From assembly GCA_022641735.1 (NCBI GenBank), contig JALCDQ010000007.1, forward strand, positions 1 to 64,000: a stretch of 64,000 nt of DNA, given 5' to 3'. Position numbers and translations under genes: made by a program. Below the pieces are notes generated by a model that was not told where the DNA came from, made no database searches, and saw only the letters and a list, made by a program, of their open reading frames with translations. This document shows, in pieces, positions 25,996 through 36,032 of the stretch (positions are counted from its first letter, which is position 1; the number at the start of each line of letters is the position of its first letter). The DNA is from Prevotella sp. Its GTDB lineage: Bacteria; Bacteroidota; Bacteroidia; Bacteroidales; Bacteroidaceae.

Positions 25996-27267
25996 TTATG
26001 CTGTCGCCAATTGGTTTTCGTTTAAATCTTCATCGGTCACATCTTTCTTTTTGGCTGACCTGCTGATACTCAATATCACACCTACATAGATGCAATTGAT
26101 AATCGTAGAAGTTCCGCCTTTACTTACCAAAGGCAGAGGTTGTCCGGTAACTGGGGCCAAGCCCACAGCTACGCACATATTGAAGAGGGCTTGCGTTACT
26201 AATAGCATAGCAAGGCCCATTGCAAGGAATGCAGGGAAATTATTCTCGCATCGATTGGCAATTCTTCCCGTTCTAAACAAAAGGATGATGTAGAGCATAG
26301 CTACAAACAGAGCCCCTTCTATTCCCGTTTCTTCGATGATAATGGCATAGATGAAGTCAGAGAAGGCTTGCGACAGAAAGTCCCTTTCTACCGAGTTTCC
26401 AGGTCCTTTGCCCACCACATTGGAGGAAGCAATGGCTATGTTGGCATGAGCCACTTGTGCATCTTTATCCAAATCGACCTCTTCTGGCGAAACTTCCTTG
26501 CCATTCATAAACTTGTCTATACGTGATTTCCACGTGTCGAAGCGGTGGAATATCTTTCCGATGCCGCCCGGTTTCTCTTTAGCTTGAGCAATTTGCTCGG
26601 TCATGTTTTTGTTAGGGTTTATCTGTCCTTTGTCTGTTCCCACAATCATGACCATTGCGAAGACGAAGACTATCAAAAGCATGACGATGCCGAGCAGTTT
26701 TCCTAATTGGCTCAAAGGCACTCTTCCGATGACCATCATCATGAAAATCACCACGCACAGCAATGCTGCAGTTGACAGGTTTTCAAGCATGATGAGCGGA
26801 ATGATGGGCAGACATATCCAAAGGATATACTTGAAGGCGTTCTTGTCGGCACCTTCGGGCGTCTGCATGGCACTCAGAATCTGGGCAGTTGCCAGCACCA
26901 TGGTGCCCTTCGCAATCTCAGAAGGCTGGAATTGAATGCCTATGATGCTAATCCAACGCTGTGCGCCATTGGTGGTGTGGCCGGCAAAGAAGACCCATAT
27001 AAGCGTTAATATGGAGATGATGAGCAGGAAGGGGGTCACTATTTTGAAGTATTTGCACTTGATGTTCAGCGTGACAATCATGCAGAAGACGCCCATCACC
27101 AGAATGGCGATGTGCTTGAACATAGGCGCAAGATAGCTTCCACCCTTGTAAGTAAGCTCTGAGGAAGCCGAGAAAACTTCCACAATGCTGATGATACAAA
27201 GGAAGAAGAACACCATCCATATCACCTTATCTCCTTTGAAGATGTTGCCTAAGGTCTTGTTATTCAT
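25996..27267 (-). CDS. ftsW: SEDS glycosyltransferase FtsW
   Basis: The polytopic peptidoglycan polymerase of the divisome. About ten transmembrane segments; SEDS hallmarks include NGAQRWISIIGIQFQPSEIAK, GPGNSVERDFLSQAFSDFIY with the EETG loop, and VGLAPVTGQPLPLVSKGGTS. 423 residues. An unusually long charged extracytoplasmic loop lies around 225-275 (QINPNKNMTEQIAQAKEKPG to SPEEVDLDKD), as often in Bacteroidetes. Three bases separate it from murD. Its partner PBP (ftsI) is encoded upstream in the same cluster. Confidence 0.95.
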   Translation of the reverse strand: MNNKTLGNIFKGDKVIWMVFFFLCIISIVEVFSASSELTYKGGSYLAPMFKHIAILVMGVFCMIVTLNIKCKYFKIVTPFLLIISILTLIWVFFAGHTTNGAQRWISIIGIQFQPSEIAKGTMVLATAQILSAMQTPEGADKNAFKYILWICLPIIPLIMLENLSTAALLCVVIFMMMVIGRVPLSQLGKLLGIVMLLIVFVFAMVMIVGTDKGQINPNKNMTEQIAQAKEKPGGIGKIFHRFDTWKSRIDKFMNGKEVSPEEVDLDKDAQVAHANIAIASSNVVGKGPGNSVERDFLSQAFSDFIYAIIIEETGIEGALFVAMLYIILLFRTGRIANRCENNFPAFLAMGLAMLLVTQALFNMCVAVGLAPVTGQPLPLVSKGGTSTIINCIYVGVILSISRSAKKKDVTDEDLNENQLATA

Positions 27268-27270
27268 CTT

Positions 27271-28602
27271 TTATAGGTTTCTAACCAGATTCTTGAATTG
27301 CTCGCCACGGTCCTCCATGTTCTTGAATAAGTCGAAACTTGCGCAGCAAGGACTTAACAAGACGGTCTCTCCGGGCTTAGACATCTCGTAGCAGGCAGCC
27401 ACACAGTCTTTCATGTTGTGCGTGTCTTTTACGGGTATTCCCATGCCGTCGAAGAAGTTGTGAAGCTTTGTGTTGTCAGCTCCTAAATACACCAGTCCCA
27501 CGCATTTCTGCTTTACAAGGTCCTTGATGGCGTTATAGTCGTTGCCTTTGTCTTTTCCTCCGAGTATCAGAATGACGGGAGTTCTCATGCTTTCGAGGGC
27601 ATACCAGCAGGCATCCACATTCGTTGCCTTGGAATCGTTGACGTATTGTACCCCCGCAACCTTGCATACTTTCTCCAACCGATGCTCCACTCCAGGGAAG
27701 TCGCCGAGGCTTTTACGGATGACCTCTTTCTTGATTTTTGAGATATTCGTTGCTATACCGGCAGCCAAACTGTTGTAGATGTTGTGCTTGCCGGTAAGGC
27801 TCAGCTCCTCTTGCTCCATGTTGAAGGGCGTCGGTTGTTCGATTTTATATTCGCCATCCTCAATGTAAGCGATGGAACCTTTCTCTTTCAGTTCCGAGAA
27901 AGGATATTGTATGGCCTTGATGTCATATTTATCCAATTCCTTGCGGATGACAGGGTCGTCGTTCCAATAGATGAAACTGTCCTCTGAAGTCTGGTTTTGG
28001 ATGATGCGCATCTTGGCATCCGCATAGTTCTCGAACTTGAAATCATAACGGTCGAGATGGTCGGGCGTGATGTTCAGAAGAATTGCGATGTTGGCACGGA
28101 AATGATACATATTGTCCAATTGGAAGCTGCTGAGCTCGATGATGTAGTAGTCATGCGGCTCTTCAGCTACTTGCAGGGCTAGGCTCTTGCCGATGTTGCC
28201 CGCCAAACCGGTGTCATATCCGGCTGCTTTGAAGATGTGATAGATGAGCGAAGTGGTAGTGGTCTTGCCGTTACTGCCCGTTATGCATACCATCTTAGAG
28301 TCGGTATAGCGCCCTGCAAACTCAATTTCGCTGATGATGGGAGTGCCTTTTTTCAGCAAAGCCTGTATGATGGCAGCCTCCTTGGGAATGCCCGGGCTCT
28401 TGATGATTTCATCTGCGTTCAGTATCTTGTCTTCGGAATGATGTTCCTCTTCCCATTCGATGCCGTGGTCATCGAGCATTTTCTTGTATTTGTCCTTTAT
28501 CTTCGACATATCTGAAACGAATACGTCGAATCCCTCTTTCTTCGCCAATACGGCTGCTCCGGCTCCACTTTCGCCAGCACCAAGAATAACTATTCTTTTC
28601 AT
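27271..28602 (-). CDS. murD: UDP-N-acetylmuramoyl-L-alanine--D-glutamate ligase
   Basis: Adds D-Glu to the stem peptide. The N-terminal Rossmann motif is IVILGAGESGAGAAVLAKKE, the ATP P-loop CITGSNGKTTTTSLIYHIF, followed by ITPDHLDRYDF, and the C-terminal region has VNDSKATNVDA and ILGGKDKGNDY. 443 residues. It is separated from mraY by 171 bp containing palindrome array C, the only sizeable gap inside the dcw cluster apart from the 69 bp before murG. Confidence 0.97.
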   Translation of the reverse strand: MKRIVILGAGESGAGAAVLAKKEGFDVFVSDMSKIKDKYKKMLDDHGIEWEEEHHSEDKILNADEIIKSPGIPKEAAIIQALLKKGTPIISEIEFAGRYTDSKMVCITGSNGKTTTTSLIYHIFKAAGYDTGLAGNIGKSLALQVAEEPHDYYIIELSSFQLDNMYHFRANIAILLNITPDHLDRYDFKFENYADAKMRIIQNQTSEDSFIYWNDDPVIRKELDKYDIKAIQYPFSELKEKGSIAYIEDGEYKIEQPTPFNMEQEELSLTGKHNIYNSLAAGIATNISKIKKEVIRKSLGDFPGVEHRLEKVCKVAGVQYVNDSKATNVDACWYALESMRTPVILILGGKDKGNDYNAIKDLVKQKCVGLVYLGADNTKLHNFFDGMGIPVKDTHNMKDCVAACYEMSKPGETVLLSPCCASFDLFKNMEDRGEQFKNLVRNL

Positions 28603-28643
28603 ATATTTTACCTTTCTTTTTATGTCAGTATATTATCACATTT

Positions 28644-28731
28644 GTAAACAATGGCTTTTTACCATGTAAACAACGGTCTTTTACGTTGTAAGTAACGGTC
28701 TTTTACAGGGTAAACAACCGTCTTTTACATT
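28644..28731. repeat. 22-nt-period palindrome array C (4 units) inside the dcw cluster
   Basis: Four exact 22-nt units start at 28644, 28666, 28688 and 28710: GTAAACAATGGCTTTTTAC, GTAAACAACGGTCTTTTAC, GTAAGTAACGGTCTTTTAC, GTAAACAACCGTCTTTTAC, with linkers CAT, GTT, AGG and ATT. It lies between mraY and murD, which are transcribed in the same direction. Unless a promoter hides there, the array is part of the operon mRNA. A possible fifth unit (GCCTTCGGCAATCCCTTTG) follows in phase at 28732. Confidence 0.88.
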
Positions 28732-28773
28732 GCCTTCGGCAATCCCTTTGCCTATGGGCCTTCAGCGTTCTCC

Positions 28774-30042
28774 TTACCTTATCTTAAGCGTGATGATGGT
28801 CAGAGCCGCAAGGATGATGGATATAATCCAAAATCGGATGGTTATCTTGGCCTCATGCTTGGCGGAGTGGGGCACCTTTATCAGGTATTTACACTCCGGG
28901 TCTAACTGCTCGTCTTGAGTTCTGAAGTTGTCATGAATAGGCGTACGCTTGAAGATGCGTTGCTTGATACCCTTATGCTTGCCTAATTTATAATACCAAA
29001 CCTGCACGATGACGCTCAGACTCTCTACAAAGAAGATGCCGCAAAGTATCGGGAGCAGCAGCTCCTTATGGATGATGATGGCGCCCACAGCGATGATTCC
29101 GCCGATGGTCAGTGAGCCTGTATCCCCCATAAACACTTGTGCCGGGTAGGCATTATACCACAGGAAACCTATCAAGGCACCGATGAAGGCGCACATGAAG
29201 ACCACCAATTCCTGAGAGCCAGGTATATACATTATATTAAGGTAGGAGGCAAATTCGATGTGGGAGCTCACATACGCGAGTATTCCCAACGCCACACCTA
29301 TGACCGCAGAGTTGCCCGCACACATGCCATCCATGCCATCATTGAGGTTGGCTCCATTGCTTACGGCCGTCACAACGAGAATGGTCATGATGACGAAGAG
29401 TATCCAACCTGCCGCATTCTTATATTTCCCGCAAAACGACATGATGCGTGAGTAGTCGAGATTGTGGCCTTTTACGAATGGAATGGTCGTTTTCAGCGAC
29501 TTTCGGGCATCCGAGCGATGTTTGATAACGACTTCTTGTCCCTGCTTCTGAATAATCAGATTCTCATTCATCTTTACATCCGGAGAAGCCCAAAGCACAA
29601 GTCCCACGATGAGGCCGATGCCTATCTGTCCGATAATCTTATATTTTCCCTTGAGTCCCTCCTTGTTGCGGTGGAAGATTTTGATGAAATCGTCCATTCC
29701 TCCAAGAAATCCCAGCCATACCGTAGTGATAATCATCAGGATGAGATAGATGTTTCTCAATCTCCCCAACAACAATACCGGGATGAGAATGGAGACGATG
29801 ATGATGACGCCACCCATCGAGGGAACGCCGATTTTCTTTACACCGAAGGGGTCGATAGAGGCATCACGCTGAGTCTCCGTAATCTGCTTTCTCTTGAGAT
29901 ATTTGATGAATTTCTCGCCAAACCAAGCAGAGATAATCAGCGACAAAATCAGTGCCAGTAAGGCGCGGAATGATATATAGCCCCATAAACGGGAACCGCT
30001 GATGCCGAATTGCTCTAAGAATCTGAAAAGATAATATAACAT
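28774..30042 (-). CDS. mraY: Phospho-N-acetylmuramoyl-pentapeptide transferase
   Basis: A polytopic inner-membrane enzyme making lipid I from UDP-MurNAc-pentapeptide and undecaprenyl phosphate. Signature regions are PSMGGVIIIV, LGFLGGMDDFIKI (Asp-rich site), NLNDGMDGMCAG and FMGDTGSLTIGG, and the C-terminal PIHDNFR-like HHH-equivalent region. 422 residues, longer than the approximately 360 of E. coli because of a loop around 150-200 (SPDVKMNENLIIQKQGQEVV), as usual in Bacteroidetes. murE lies 19 bp upstream. Confidence 0.96.
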   Translation of the reverse strand: MLYYLFRFLEQFGISGSRLWGYISFRALLALILSLIISAWFGEKFIKYLKRKQITETQRDASIDPFGVKKIGVPSMGGVIIIVSILIPVLLLGRLRNIYLILMIITTVWLGFLGGMDDFIKIFHRNKEGLKGKYKIIGQIGIGLIVGLVLWASPDVKMNENLIIQKQGQEVVIKHRSDARKSLKTTIPFVKGHNLDYSRIMSFCGKYKNAAGWILFVIMTILVVTAVSNGANLNDGMDGMCAGNSAVIGVALGILAYVSSHIEFASYLNIMYIPGSQELVVFMCAFIGALIGFLWYNAYPAQVFMGDTGSLTIGGIIAVGAIIIHKELLLPILCGIFFVESLSVIVQVWYYKLGKHKGIKQRIFKRTPIHDNFRTQDEQLDPECKYLIKVPHSAKHEAKITIRFWIISIILAALTIITLKIR

Positions 30043-30061
30043 ATTTTCTTCAATTTACACG

Positions 30062-31513
30062 TTAATTTCCGAATATATCATGCAGCACTTCATGGTCATC
30101 AAAGTGGTGCTTCACGCCATTAATCTCTTGATAATCCTCGTGGCCCTTACCTGCCACCAGCACCACATCACCCGTTTGCGCCATCATGCATGCTGTGCGG
30201 ATAGCCTCCTTACGGTCAACAATGGTGAGAACTTTCTTCATCTGCTGGGCATTCAGTCCTGCCACCATGTCATCGATGATGGCTTGCGGCTCTTCATCTC
30301 GTGGATTATCACTCGTCAAAATCACTTTATCGCTCTGCTTTACAGCCTCTTGCGCCATCAGCGGACGCTTGCCTTTATCACGATGACCACCAGCTCCACA
30401 AACCGTAATCACATGGCCTTTGCCATTGAGTACATCATGGATGGCATTGAGAACGTTCTCCAAAGCATCAGGCGTATGGGCATAGTCGACCACTGCCGTA
30501 AACCCTTCGGGAGAATGGATAGGCTCCAAACGGCCGTTTACACTATGCAAGGTGCTCATAACCACTAAGATATCCTGTGGCTGTTTGCCCAACATTCGGG
30601 CAGCTCCATATACTGCCAGCAGGTTGCTTACATTGAATTTGCCGATGAATTGAACGCCCACTTCATGGCCGTCAATCTCGAGATACATGCCTTCAAAATG
30701 ACATTCCAAGATGCGGGCCTTAAAGTCTGCCATCTTTTGAACGGAATAAGTCTTGACGGTTGCTTTCGTATTCTGTACCATAATCATGCCGTTTTTGTCG
30801 TCAGCATTGGTAATGGCGAAGGCAGACTTTGGCAGTCCATCGAAGAAAGCCTTCTTAGCATTGCGGTAATTCTCAAAGGTTTTATGGTAATCGAGATGGT
30901 CACGCGTGAGGTTGGTAAAGATGCCTCCGGCAAACTTCAGCCCTCCTATACGCTTCTGAGCGATAGCATGGGAAGAGCATTCCATGAAGGCATATTCGCA
31001 TCCGGCATCCACCATACGTCCGAGAAGTTCGTTGAGTTCGATGGGGTCAGGCGTTGTGTGGTCGGCAGGAATCGGCTCTCCCTCAATGTAATTGCAAACA
31101 GTGGAGAGCAAACCACACTTATGCCCCATCTTGCGGAACATATTATATAATAAGGTGGCGATAGTAGTCTTGCCATTGGTGCCCGTTACTCCCACGAGTT
31201 TCAGTTTCTTCGAAGGGTCTCTATAGAAAAGTGTAGCCACCTTGCCAACGGCATCTTCGGTGGATTCCACTTGTATATAAGTGATGCCATCAACCTTTTC
31301 AGCAGGCAAATCCTCACATAACACGGCCTTTGCACCTAATTCGATGGCCTTCGGAATGTACTTATGTCCATCCACTTGTGTACCTTTCATGGCAACAAAC
31401 AGATGTCCCTCTTTGATGCGACGGGAATCAATGTTCACGCCTTTGATGTCAACTTCAGCATTACCCAATAAACTTATGGGCTTGATGTTTTTGAGCAACT
31501 CGTTTAATTTCAT
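30062..31513 (-). CDS. murE: UDP-N-acetylmuramoyl-tripeptide synthetase (meso-DAP adding)
   Basis: Adds the third stem-peptide residue. The ATP P-loop is [20 protein letters not shown]. The UDP-MurNAc region is [19 protein letters not shown], and the catalytic part is [15 protein letters not shown]. The substrate-selecting motif reads DNPRDE near residue 405. The DNPR form is characteristic of meso-diaminopimelate ligases rather than L-Lys ones. 483 residues. ftsI lies 19 bp upstream. Confidence 0.96.
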   Translation of the reverse strand: MKLNELLKNIKPISLLGNAEVDIKGVNIDSRRIKEGHLFVAMKGTQVDGHKYIPKAIELGAKAVLCEDLPAEKVDGITYIQVESTEDAVGKVATLFYRDPSKKLKLVGVTGTNGKTTIATLLYNMFRKMGHKCGLLSTVCNYIEGEPIPADHTTPDPIELNELLGRMVDAGCEYAFMECSSHAIAQKRIGGLKFAGGIFTNLTRDHLDYHKTFENYRNAKKAFFDGLPKSAFAITNADDKNGMIMVQNTKATVKTYSVQKMADFKARILECHFEGMYLEIDGHEVGVQFIGKFNVSNLLAVYGAARMLGKQPQDILVVMSTLHSVNGRLEPIHSPEGFTAVVDYAHTPDALENVLNAIHDVLNGKGHVITVCGAGGHRDKGKRPLMAQEAVKQSDKVILTSDNPRDEEPQAIIDDMVAGLNAQQMKKVLTIVDRKEAIRTACMMAQTGDVVLVAGKGHEDYQEINGVKHHFDDHEVLHDIFGN

Positions 31514-31532
31514 GATGTATATTGTTTTTTTA

Positions 31533-33695
31533 TTATTTCAATACAAGCTGACATCGTTCTCCTTTACGGATTTGATGACCGGCTTCGAGGCTTTGGCTCA
31601 CCACTTTTCCTCTTCCAGACAGGCTCACTTTGACGCCTCGGCTTTCGAGAATATAGACAGCATCGCGTGCTCCCATGCCGATGACATCAGGCACATGACT
31701 CTTGCCATAGAGCTTTTCACGGTGGAGGCTGATGACCTTGTTGTTTTCTTTCTTTGCCGTTCCCCATATCGGATTGCCGTTAGCATAAGAGCCGCTCCAT
31801 CCATAATTGGTGTTGATTCCTAGGTGACTGAGCACGTAATCAGCAGCGAGGATGTTGCCATCTTTCACATCCGGGATGAGAATAGACGTAGAATCGCGTG
31901 CATCTTTCACATCCAGTTTTATGTCTTGAGCCATGATTCCTTCGGATATATTATGAAAAACAGCTCCGCTCATAGTGCCTCCAGAGGCAGGAAGACCTGA
32001 TTTTTGTATGCAGACGATACAACTATAGCGGGGTGCATCAGCAGGAAAATATCCCGCAAAGCTCACCAGATAATTGGTTCTTCCCATCTTATAACCACCT
32101 GCACCTTGTGAAATCTGTGCTGTACCGGTCTTTCCTGCCACTTTGAAAGATGTTGATCCGGCTCTCTTTCCAAGGCCTTGGCTCACCACATGATATAGTA
32201 TTGTCTGCATCAATTTGACAGTTTTTTGGCTGCAGATGTGTTCATGTCCGGGTACAACTTCTGGTGGAAAGTCCATGATAACCTTACCGTCTTTCACCAC
32301 AGATTTGACAAATCTCGGGCGCATCATTCGTCCATCATTCGCGATGGCATTATAGAAAGTAAGCGTGGAGATAGGTGGCACCTGGGTCTCATAACCTATA
32401 CTCATCCATGGAAGAGCCGTGTTGCTCCAGTTAACCCATTGTCCATGGCTGTCTTTCTTTGGCATACGGATGTGTGCCTTTGAATATCCAGGCAATGGAA
32501 TATGAAAGTCTGAGGCGATACCCGTACGATATATGCCTTGAACAAACTTCTCCGGATTATTATGATAATTGTCATCGATGATGCGGCTGACGCCTACATT
32601 GGAGCTTACCTCTAGTGTTCTGGGAAGACTTATCCTATGAAAACCACCCTTGCGCCAGTTCCAATCCTTCATTTGTCGCCCATACATGTCCCATACACCA
32701 GAGCCTGTTTCCACCTGATAAGTGGTATCTACGACTCCATCATCTAGTGCTACCATGATGGAAGCGGTCTTGAATACAGAGCCAGGCTCCAATAAGTCGC
32801 TCACTGCATGATTCCTTACTTCCCGATATTCACCATCGATACACTTCTCCATGTTCACGATAGCCTTGATGTCTCCTGTCTTTACTTCCATCACAATGGC
32901 AACTCCCACGTTACCATTGATTTCTTTCAACTCGTCAATAACTGCCCGTTCTGCCAAGTCCTGCATGCCAACATCAATGGTGGTAACGATGTCAGCACCG
33001 TCAATAGCTGGCGTATCGGTGATGTTGAGGAACTTATTGAGCACCTTGCGACGATGGATGATGCCGTTTTTGCCACGCAAGATGGAGTCGTAAGACAGCT
33101 CTAAGCCGAAACGGGCGGTATCTTTTGCGCCATACATAGCGCCCACGGTGCGGTTAGCCAATGAGCCATAGGGGTTCTGACGGGCATTGAACTCCTCGAT
33201 GTGAAAGCCTCCTTTGTAGGCTGCAAGACGGAAAACAGGCAATGTCTTGACTTCCGTATAGGTGTTATAATCCACTCGTTTATCCCAAATCGGCCAATGG
33301 CAACTCAGTTTCTTATGACCTATTTCCAAGTCGTGACGGAATTGCTGGGGTGATTTCTCGGGGAATATCTCATGCAGACATCTGCTGATGGAGTCCACTT
33401 TTACTTTCCAAAGGGAGTCGTTTTTTGCTTCATGAAGTGCCTTGAAGTCGATGTAGAGCTTGAATTCAGGCAATGTACTGGCCATCAACTGCCCATCACA
33501 ACTGAGAATATTGCCACGCATAGGCTTCACGCTCACGCTGTCGCGCTTTACTCTATCAGCCACTTTCATCCAATAATCACGCTTTGCGGTCATCAGATAA
33601 GCGGTCTTTCCGAGTACCATTAACGCTATAAGAGCCATTACGATAGCAATGAAACTATAACGGGGCATTATTTTCTTATTATCGAATTTACTCAT
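31533..33695 (-). CDS. ftsI: Division-specific class B penicillin-binding protein with PASTA domain
   Basis: The transpeptidase that cross-links septal peptidoglycan with FtsW. One N-terminal membrane helix (about 10-30), a PBP dimerisation domain, and the transpeptidase motifs are present: SxxK in [12 protein letters not shown], SxN in VSSNVGVS, and KTGT in [13 protein letters not shown] single C-terminal PASTA domain (about 650-720, [20 protein letters not shown]) is present, which enterobacterial FtsI lacks. 720 residues. It overlaps the ftsL-like gene by 4 bp. Confidence 0.95.
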   Translation of the reverse strand: MSKFDNKKIMPRYSFIAIVMALIALMVLGKTAYLMTAKRDYWMKVADRVKRDSVSVKPMRGNILSCDGQLMASTLPEFKLYIDFKALHEAKNDSLWKVKVDSISRCLHEIFPEKSPQQFRHDLEIGHKKLSCHWPIWDKRVDYNTYTEVKTLPVFRLAAYKGGFHIEEFNARQNPYGSLANRTVGAMYGAKDTARFGLELSYDSILRGKNGIIHRRKVLNKFLNITDTPAIDGADIVTTIDVGMQDLAERAVIDELKEINGNVGVAIVMEVKTGDIKAIVNMEKCIDGEYREVRNHAVSDLLEPGSVFKTASIMVALDDGVVDTTYQVETGSGVWDMYGRQMKDWNWRKGGFHRISLPRTLEVSSNVGVSRIIDDNYHNNPEKFVQGIYRTGIASDFHIPLPGYSKAHIRMPKKDSHGQWVNWSNTALPWMSIGYETQVPPISTLTFYNAIANDGRMMRPRFVKSVVKDGKVIMDFPPEVVPGHEHICSQKTVKLMQTILYHVVSQGLGKRAGSTSFKVAGKTGTAQISQGAGGYKMGRTNYLVSFAGYFPADAPRYSCIVCIQKSGLPASGGTMSGAVFHNISEGIMAQDIKLDVKDARDSTSILIPDVKDGNILAADYVLSHLGINTNYGWSGSYANGNPIWGTAKKENNKVISLHREKLYGKSHVPDVIGMGARDAVYILESRGVKVSLSGRGKVVSQSLEAGHQIRKGERCQLVLK

Positions 33696-34180
33696 TCTTC
33701 CGGTACATTAATGATGTAAGGAGGCTGATTTGCTATGTGCAAAGAGCTGTCGTTGTTGTTTTTCAGCATGTCCAAGACATTGCTTTCGCGGCTTTTCTCA
33801 GTGAGTTGGCTGCTGCTCGACAGTGCTCTATACTTCGCATCCTGTAGTTCTTTCTGCAATTTATCGATTTCGATGAGGTCTTGCTGACAGCTATATCGAT
33901 TGGCAATGTATAAGATTGCGAAGAAGGCAATCAGCAGAAACAGCCAAATCTGCCGTCTGATGGCGCTAGTCGTCAATATATCGCCGCCGAGAATCTTTCT
34001 GAGTGTCAAGGCCGAAGTGATGGGAGCTTCGTCTTCAGTTGCCTGTTCCTCTATCACTTCCTTGAGCGTAGGGCTCAAATCATCTGCTGGCTTGTCGCTT
34101 TCAGGCTCGCTTGTTTGTTGAGGCTGAACATTTTCAGTTTGTTCCTCATTGGTTATTATGTCTTTATCTTGCTCTTTCAT
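33692..34180 (-). CDS. ftsL: FtsL-like divisome protein
   Basis: A 162-residue bitopic protein at the ftsL position between rsmH and ftsI. An acidic, Gln-rich cytoplasmic part of 80 residues (EEQTENVQPQQTSEPESDKP) precedes a transmembrane helix (about 81-100, IWLFLLIAFFAILYIANRYS) and a short coiled coil (LIEIDKLQKELQDAKYRALS). The cytoplasmic part is much longer than in E. coli FtsL. It overlaps both neighbours by 4 bp. The assignment rests on position and topology more than on sequence. Confidence 0.8.
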   Translation of the reverse strand: MKEQDKDIITNEEQTENVQPQQTSEPESDKPADDLSPTLKEVIEEQATEDEAPITSALTLRKILGGDILTTSAIRRQIWLFLLIAFFAILYIANRYSCQQDLIEIDKLQKELQDAKYRALSSSSQLTEKSRESNVLDMLKNNNDSSLHIANQPPYIINVPEE

Positions 34181-35136
34181 TTCTTCTCTGCTATTCTCAA
34201 TTTAGCGCTGCGGCTTCGTGGATTTTGCTCCTGCTCATCGCTGTTTGGAGTGATGACTTTGTTGTTTATCAACAGGAAAGGCGATTCGATGCGTCCGTAG
34301 AAGTCCTGTTTCACTTTCCCTTCAGCATTTCCCGTCTTCATAATGTTCTTCACGATGCGGTCTTCGAGGGAATGATAGGTGATGACAGAAAGTCTGCCGC
34401 CGGGGCGAAGTACCTCTTTAGCTGCCATGAGCATTTCCTTCAGAGCCTGCATCTCTTGATTGACTTCGATGCGGAGGGCCTGGAAGAGCTTGGCCATATC
34501 TTTCTTTTCTCTTTCCCGATGGAAGATGGGTTCCACTGCTTGAATGAACTCCTGCGTGGTTGTTATCGGCTTTTGCTGGCGTGCATTGACGAGTGTAGCC
34601 GCTATCTTACGTGAGTTTTTCAGTTCTCCATACAGATAGAAGACATCCGCAAGAGCCTCTTCCTCATAGCTGTTGACGATATCTGCCGCTGTTTTTCCTG
34701 CTCTTTTATTCATCCGCATATCGAGCGGAGCATCGAAGCGGAAGCTGAATCCACGGGTTTCATCATCAAAATGATGTGACGAAACGCCCAAGTCGGCAAG
34801 CAAGCCATCGATTTGCTCCACCCCATAATAGCGCATCCAGTTCTTCAGATAACGGAAGTTGGAGCGCACAAAGGTGAAGTTCTGAGGGTGCGAAGGGCTG
34901 TTTTTGTCGTTTTCCTCAGAGGTCTCATCCCATGAAGACAGATTTTTCTCGGCATCCTCATCTTGGTCGAAACTATAGAGATGTGCCGTTGCGTCAAGGC
35001 GCGAAAGTATCTCACGGGAGTGGCCGCCGCCGCCGAAAGTGACGTCCACATAGATGCCTCCGGGCTGAATATTCAGTCCGTCGACACTCTCCTTGAGGAG
35101 AACAGGCACGTGATATGCTTCTGCAGTCTTTATCAT
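34177..35136 (-). CDS. rsmH: 16S rRNA (cytosine(1402)-N(4))-methyltransferase
   Basis: The SAM-dependent methyltransferase (MraW) acting on 16S rRNA C1402. Features include HVPVLLKESVDGL, the SAM motif YVDVTFGGGGHSREIL, LLADLGVSSHHFDDETRGFSF, the LFQALRIEVNQEM region and ITYHSLEDRIVK. 319 residues. It is the second gene of the dcw cluster, 21 bp after mraZ, and overlaps ftsL by 4 bp. Confidence 0.97.
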   Translation of the reverse strand: MIKTAEAYHVPVLLKESVDGLNIQPGGIYVDVTFGGGGHSREILSRLDATAHLYSFDQDEDAEKNLSSWDETSEENDKNSPSHPQNFTFVRSNFRYLKNWMRYYGVEQIDGLLADLGVSSHHFDDETRGFSFRFDAPLDMRMNKRAGKTAADIVNSYEEEALADVFYLYGELKNSRKIAATLVNARQQKPITTTQEFIQAVEPIFHREREKKDMAKLFQALRIEVNQEMQALKEMLMAAKEVLRPGGRLSVITYHSLEDRIVKNIMKTGNAEGKVKQDFYGRIESPFLLINNKVITPNSDEQEQNPRSRSAKLRIAEKK

Positions 35137-35157
35137 AGATAGATTCGTCCTTTTCTT

Positions 35158-35628
35158 TTATTCAATGTCTTTCTCGCCGCCTTCGGTCTTCCCCATGACC
35201 GCCTCTATGGCTTTGCAGAAATTCTCAGCATTCATGAAGGCCTTCTCAGGCTCTTCGTTGTTCCATATCTCTATGACATCACCCATTCCGATGAACTTTA
35301 TCGACTGACTGATGGCAGCCATCTTCAGATAACGCTTCGGTATCAAAAAGCGGCCGTTGCCGTCGAGGGTGAGGATTTCAACGTCGGAAACAAACTGGCG
35401 GAATATCTGCTGATGCTCTGAATTCCAGCGGGAGAGGCGAAGGCGAAGCGTGTCCATCTGCTCATTCCATACCGTTTCGGGGTATAAAACGAGGCATTGC
35501 TGGAAGATGTCTTTACGCAAAACAAGCCTTTCTTCACCCGATGCTTGCAGCACCTTGCGAAAGGCAGAAGGGAGGAAGGCTCTTCCCTTTGCGTCGGTCT
35601 TTGCTTCTATGTTTCCTAAAAATCGCAT
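35158..35628 (-). CDS. mraZ: Transcriptional regulator MraZ
   Basis: The first gene of the division/wall cluster. Two AbrB-like (SpoVT) half domains are visible: MRFLGNIEAKTDAKGRAFLPS near the start, and ILTLDGNGRFLIPKRYLK near residue 88. In other bacteria MraZ forms a ring-shaped oligomer and represses its own cluster by binding short direct repeats upstream. Matching repeats are seen here at 35680-35704. 156 residues, with a charged tail (GKTEGGEKDIE). Confidence 0.96.
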   Translation of the reverse strand: MRFLGNIEAKTDAKGRAFLPSAFRKVLQASGEERLVLRKDIFQQCLVLYPETVWNEQMDTLRLRLSRWNSEHQQIFRQFVSDVEILTLDGNGRFLIPKRYLKMAAISQSIKFIGMGDVIEIWNNEEPEKAFMNAENFCKAIEAVMGKTEGGEKDIE

Positions 35629-35662
35629 GCGTACATTATTATAAGAAGTTTCTTATTCGAGG

Positions 35663-35704
35663 CAAAGTTATATAAAATTCCCCACATTCCACCACTTTTC
35701 CCCA
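35663..35704 (-). promoter_or_regulatory. mraZ promoter with MraZ-type operator
   Basis: On the minus strand a -7 box TAACTTTG lies at 35663-35670. Upstream are three 5-nt boxes TGGGG (35700-35704), TGGTG (35690-35694) and TGGGG (35680-35684), separated by exactly 5 nt. This is the layout of E. coli MraZ sites (TGGGN repeats with 5-nt spacers). The boxes cover the place where the -33 element should be, so MraZ binding would block RNA polymerase. The leader is about 30 nt. Confidence 0.8.
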
Positions 35705-35944
35705 CATTTTTTTAAAAATAGGCAACATTTTCTTGTTTTCATACAATTCGCAAGGTATTTTGCCTCTCTTTGAAGTCTGATGAATACGGGTATGAGAAGT
35801 CAAGGCAGGCCTTATCCGAAAATCATTTTAGAAGGCTTGAATCCATCACTGCCAAAGCCCCAAGATAGCTGGAAAGACGGCGGAAACGGACGTTTGAAAT
35901 GATAAGAATAAGGCTTCAAAATGTTGTTGATTATCCCTCGATTT

Positions 35945-36032
35945 CTAAAAGACTATTATTTACCTTGTAAAAGGTCATTAGAAGGAGCGTAAAAGATGGT
36001 TGTTTACCCTGTAAAAGGTTACCTTTTACATT
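35945..36032. repeat. 22-nt-period palindrome array D (4 units)
   Basis: Exact 22-nt units start at 35945, 35967, 35989 and 36011: CTAAAAGACTATTATTTAC, GTAAAAGGTCATTAGAAGG, GTAAAAGATGGTTGTTTAC and the perfect palindrome GTAAAAGGTTACCTTTTAC. It lies in the 642-bp divergent gap between mraZ and the acyltransferase gene. The gap also holds the MraZ operator and a TATTTTTG -7 motif at 36240-36247 for the + strand gene. 35705-35944 shows nothing I recognise. Confidence 0.85.
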
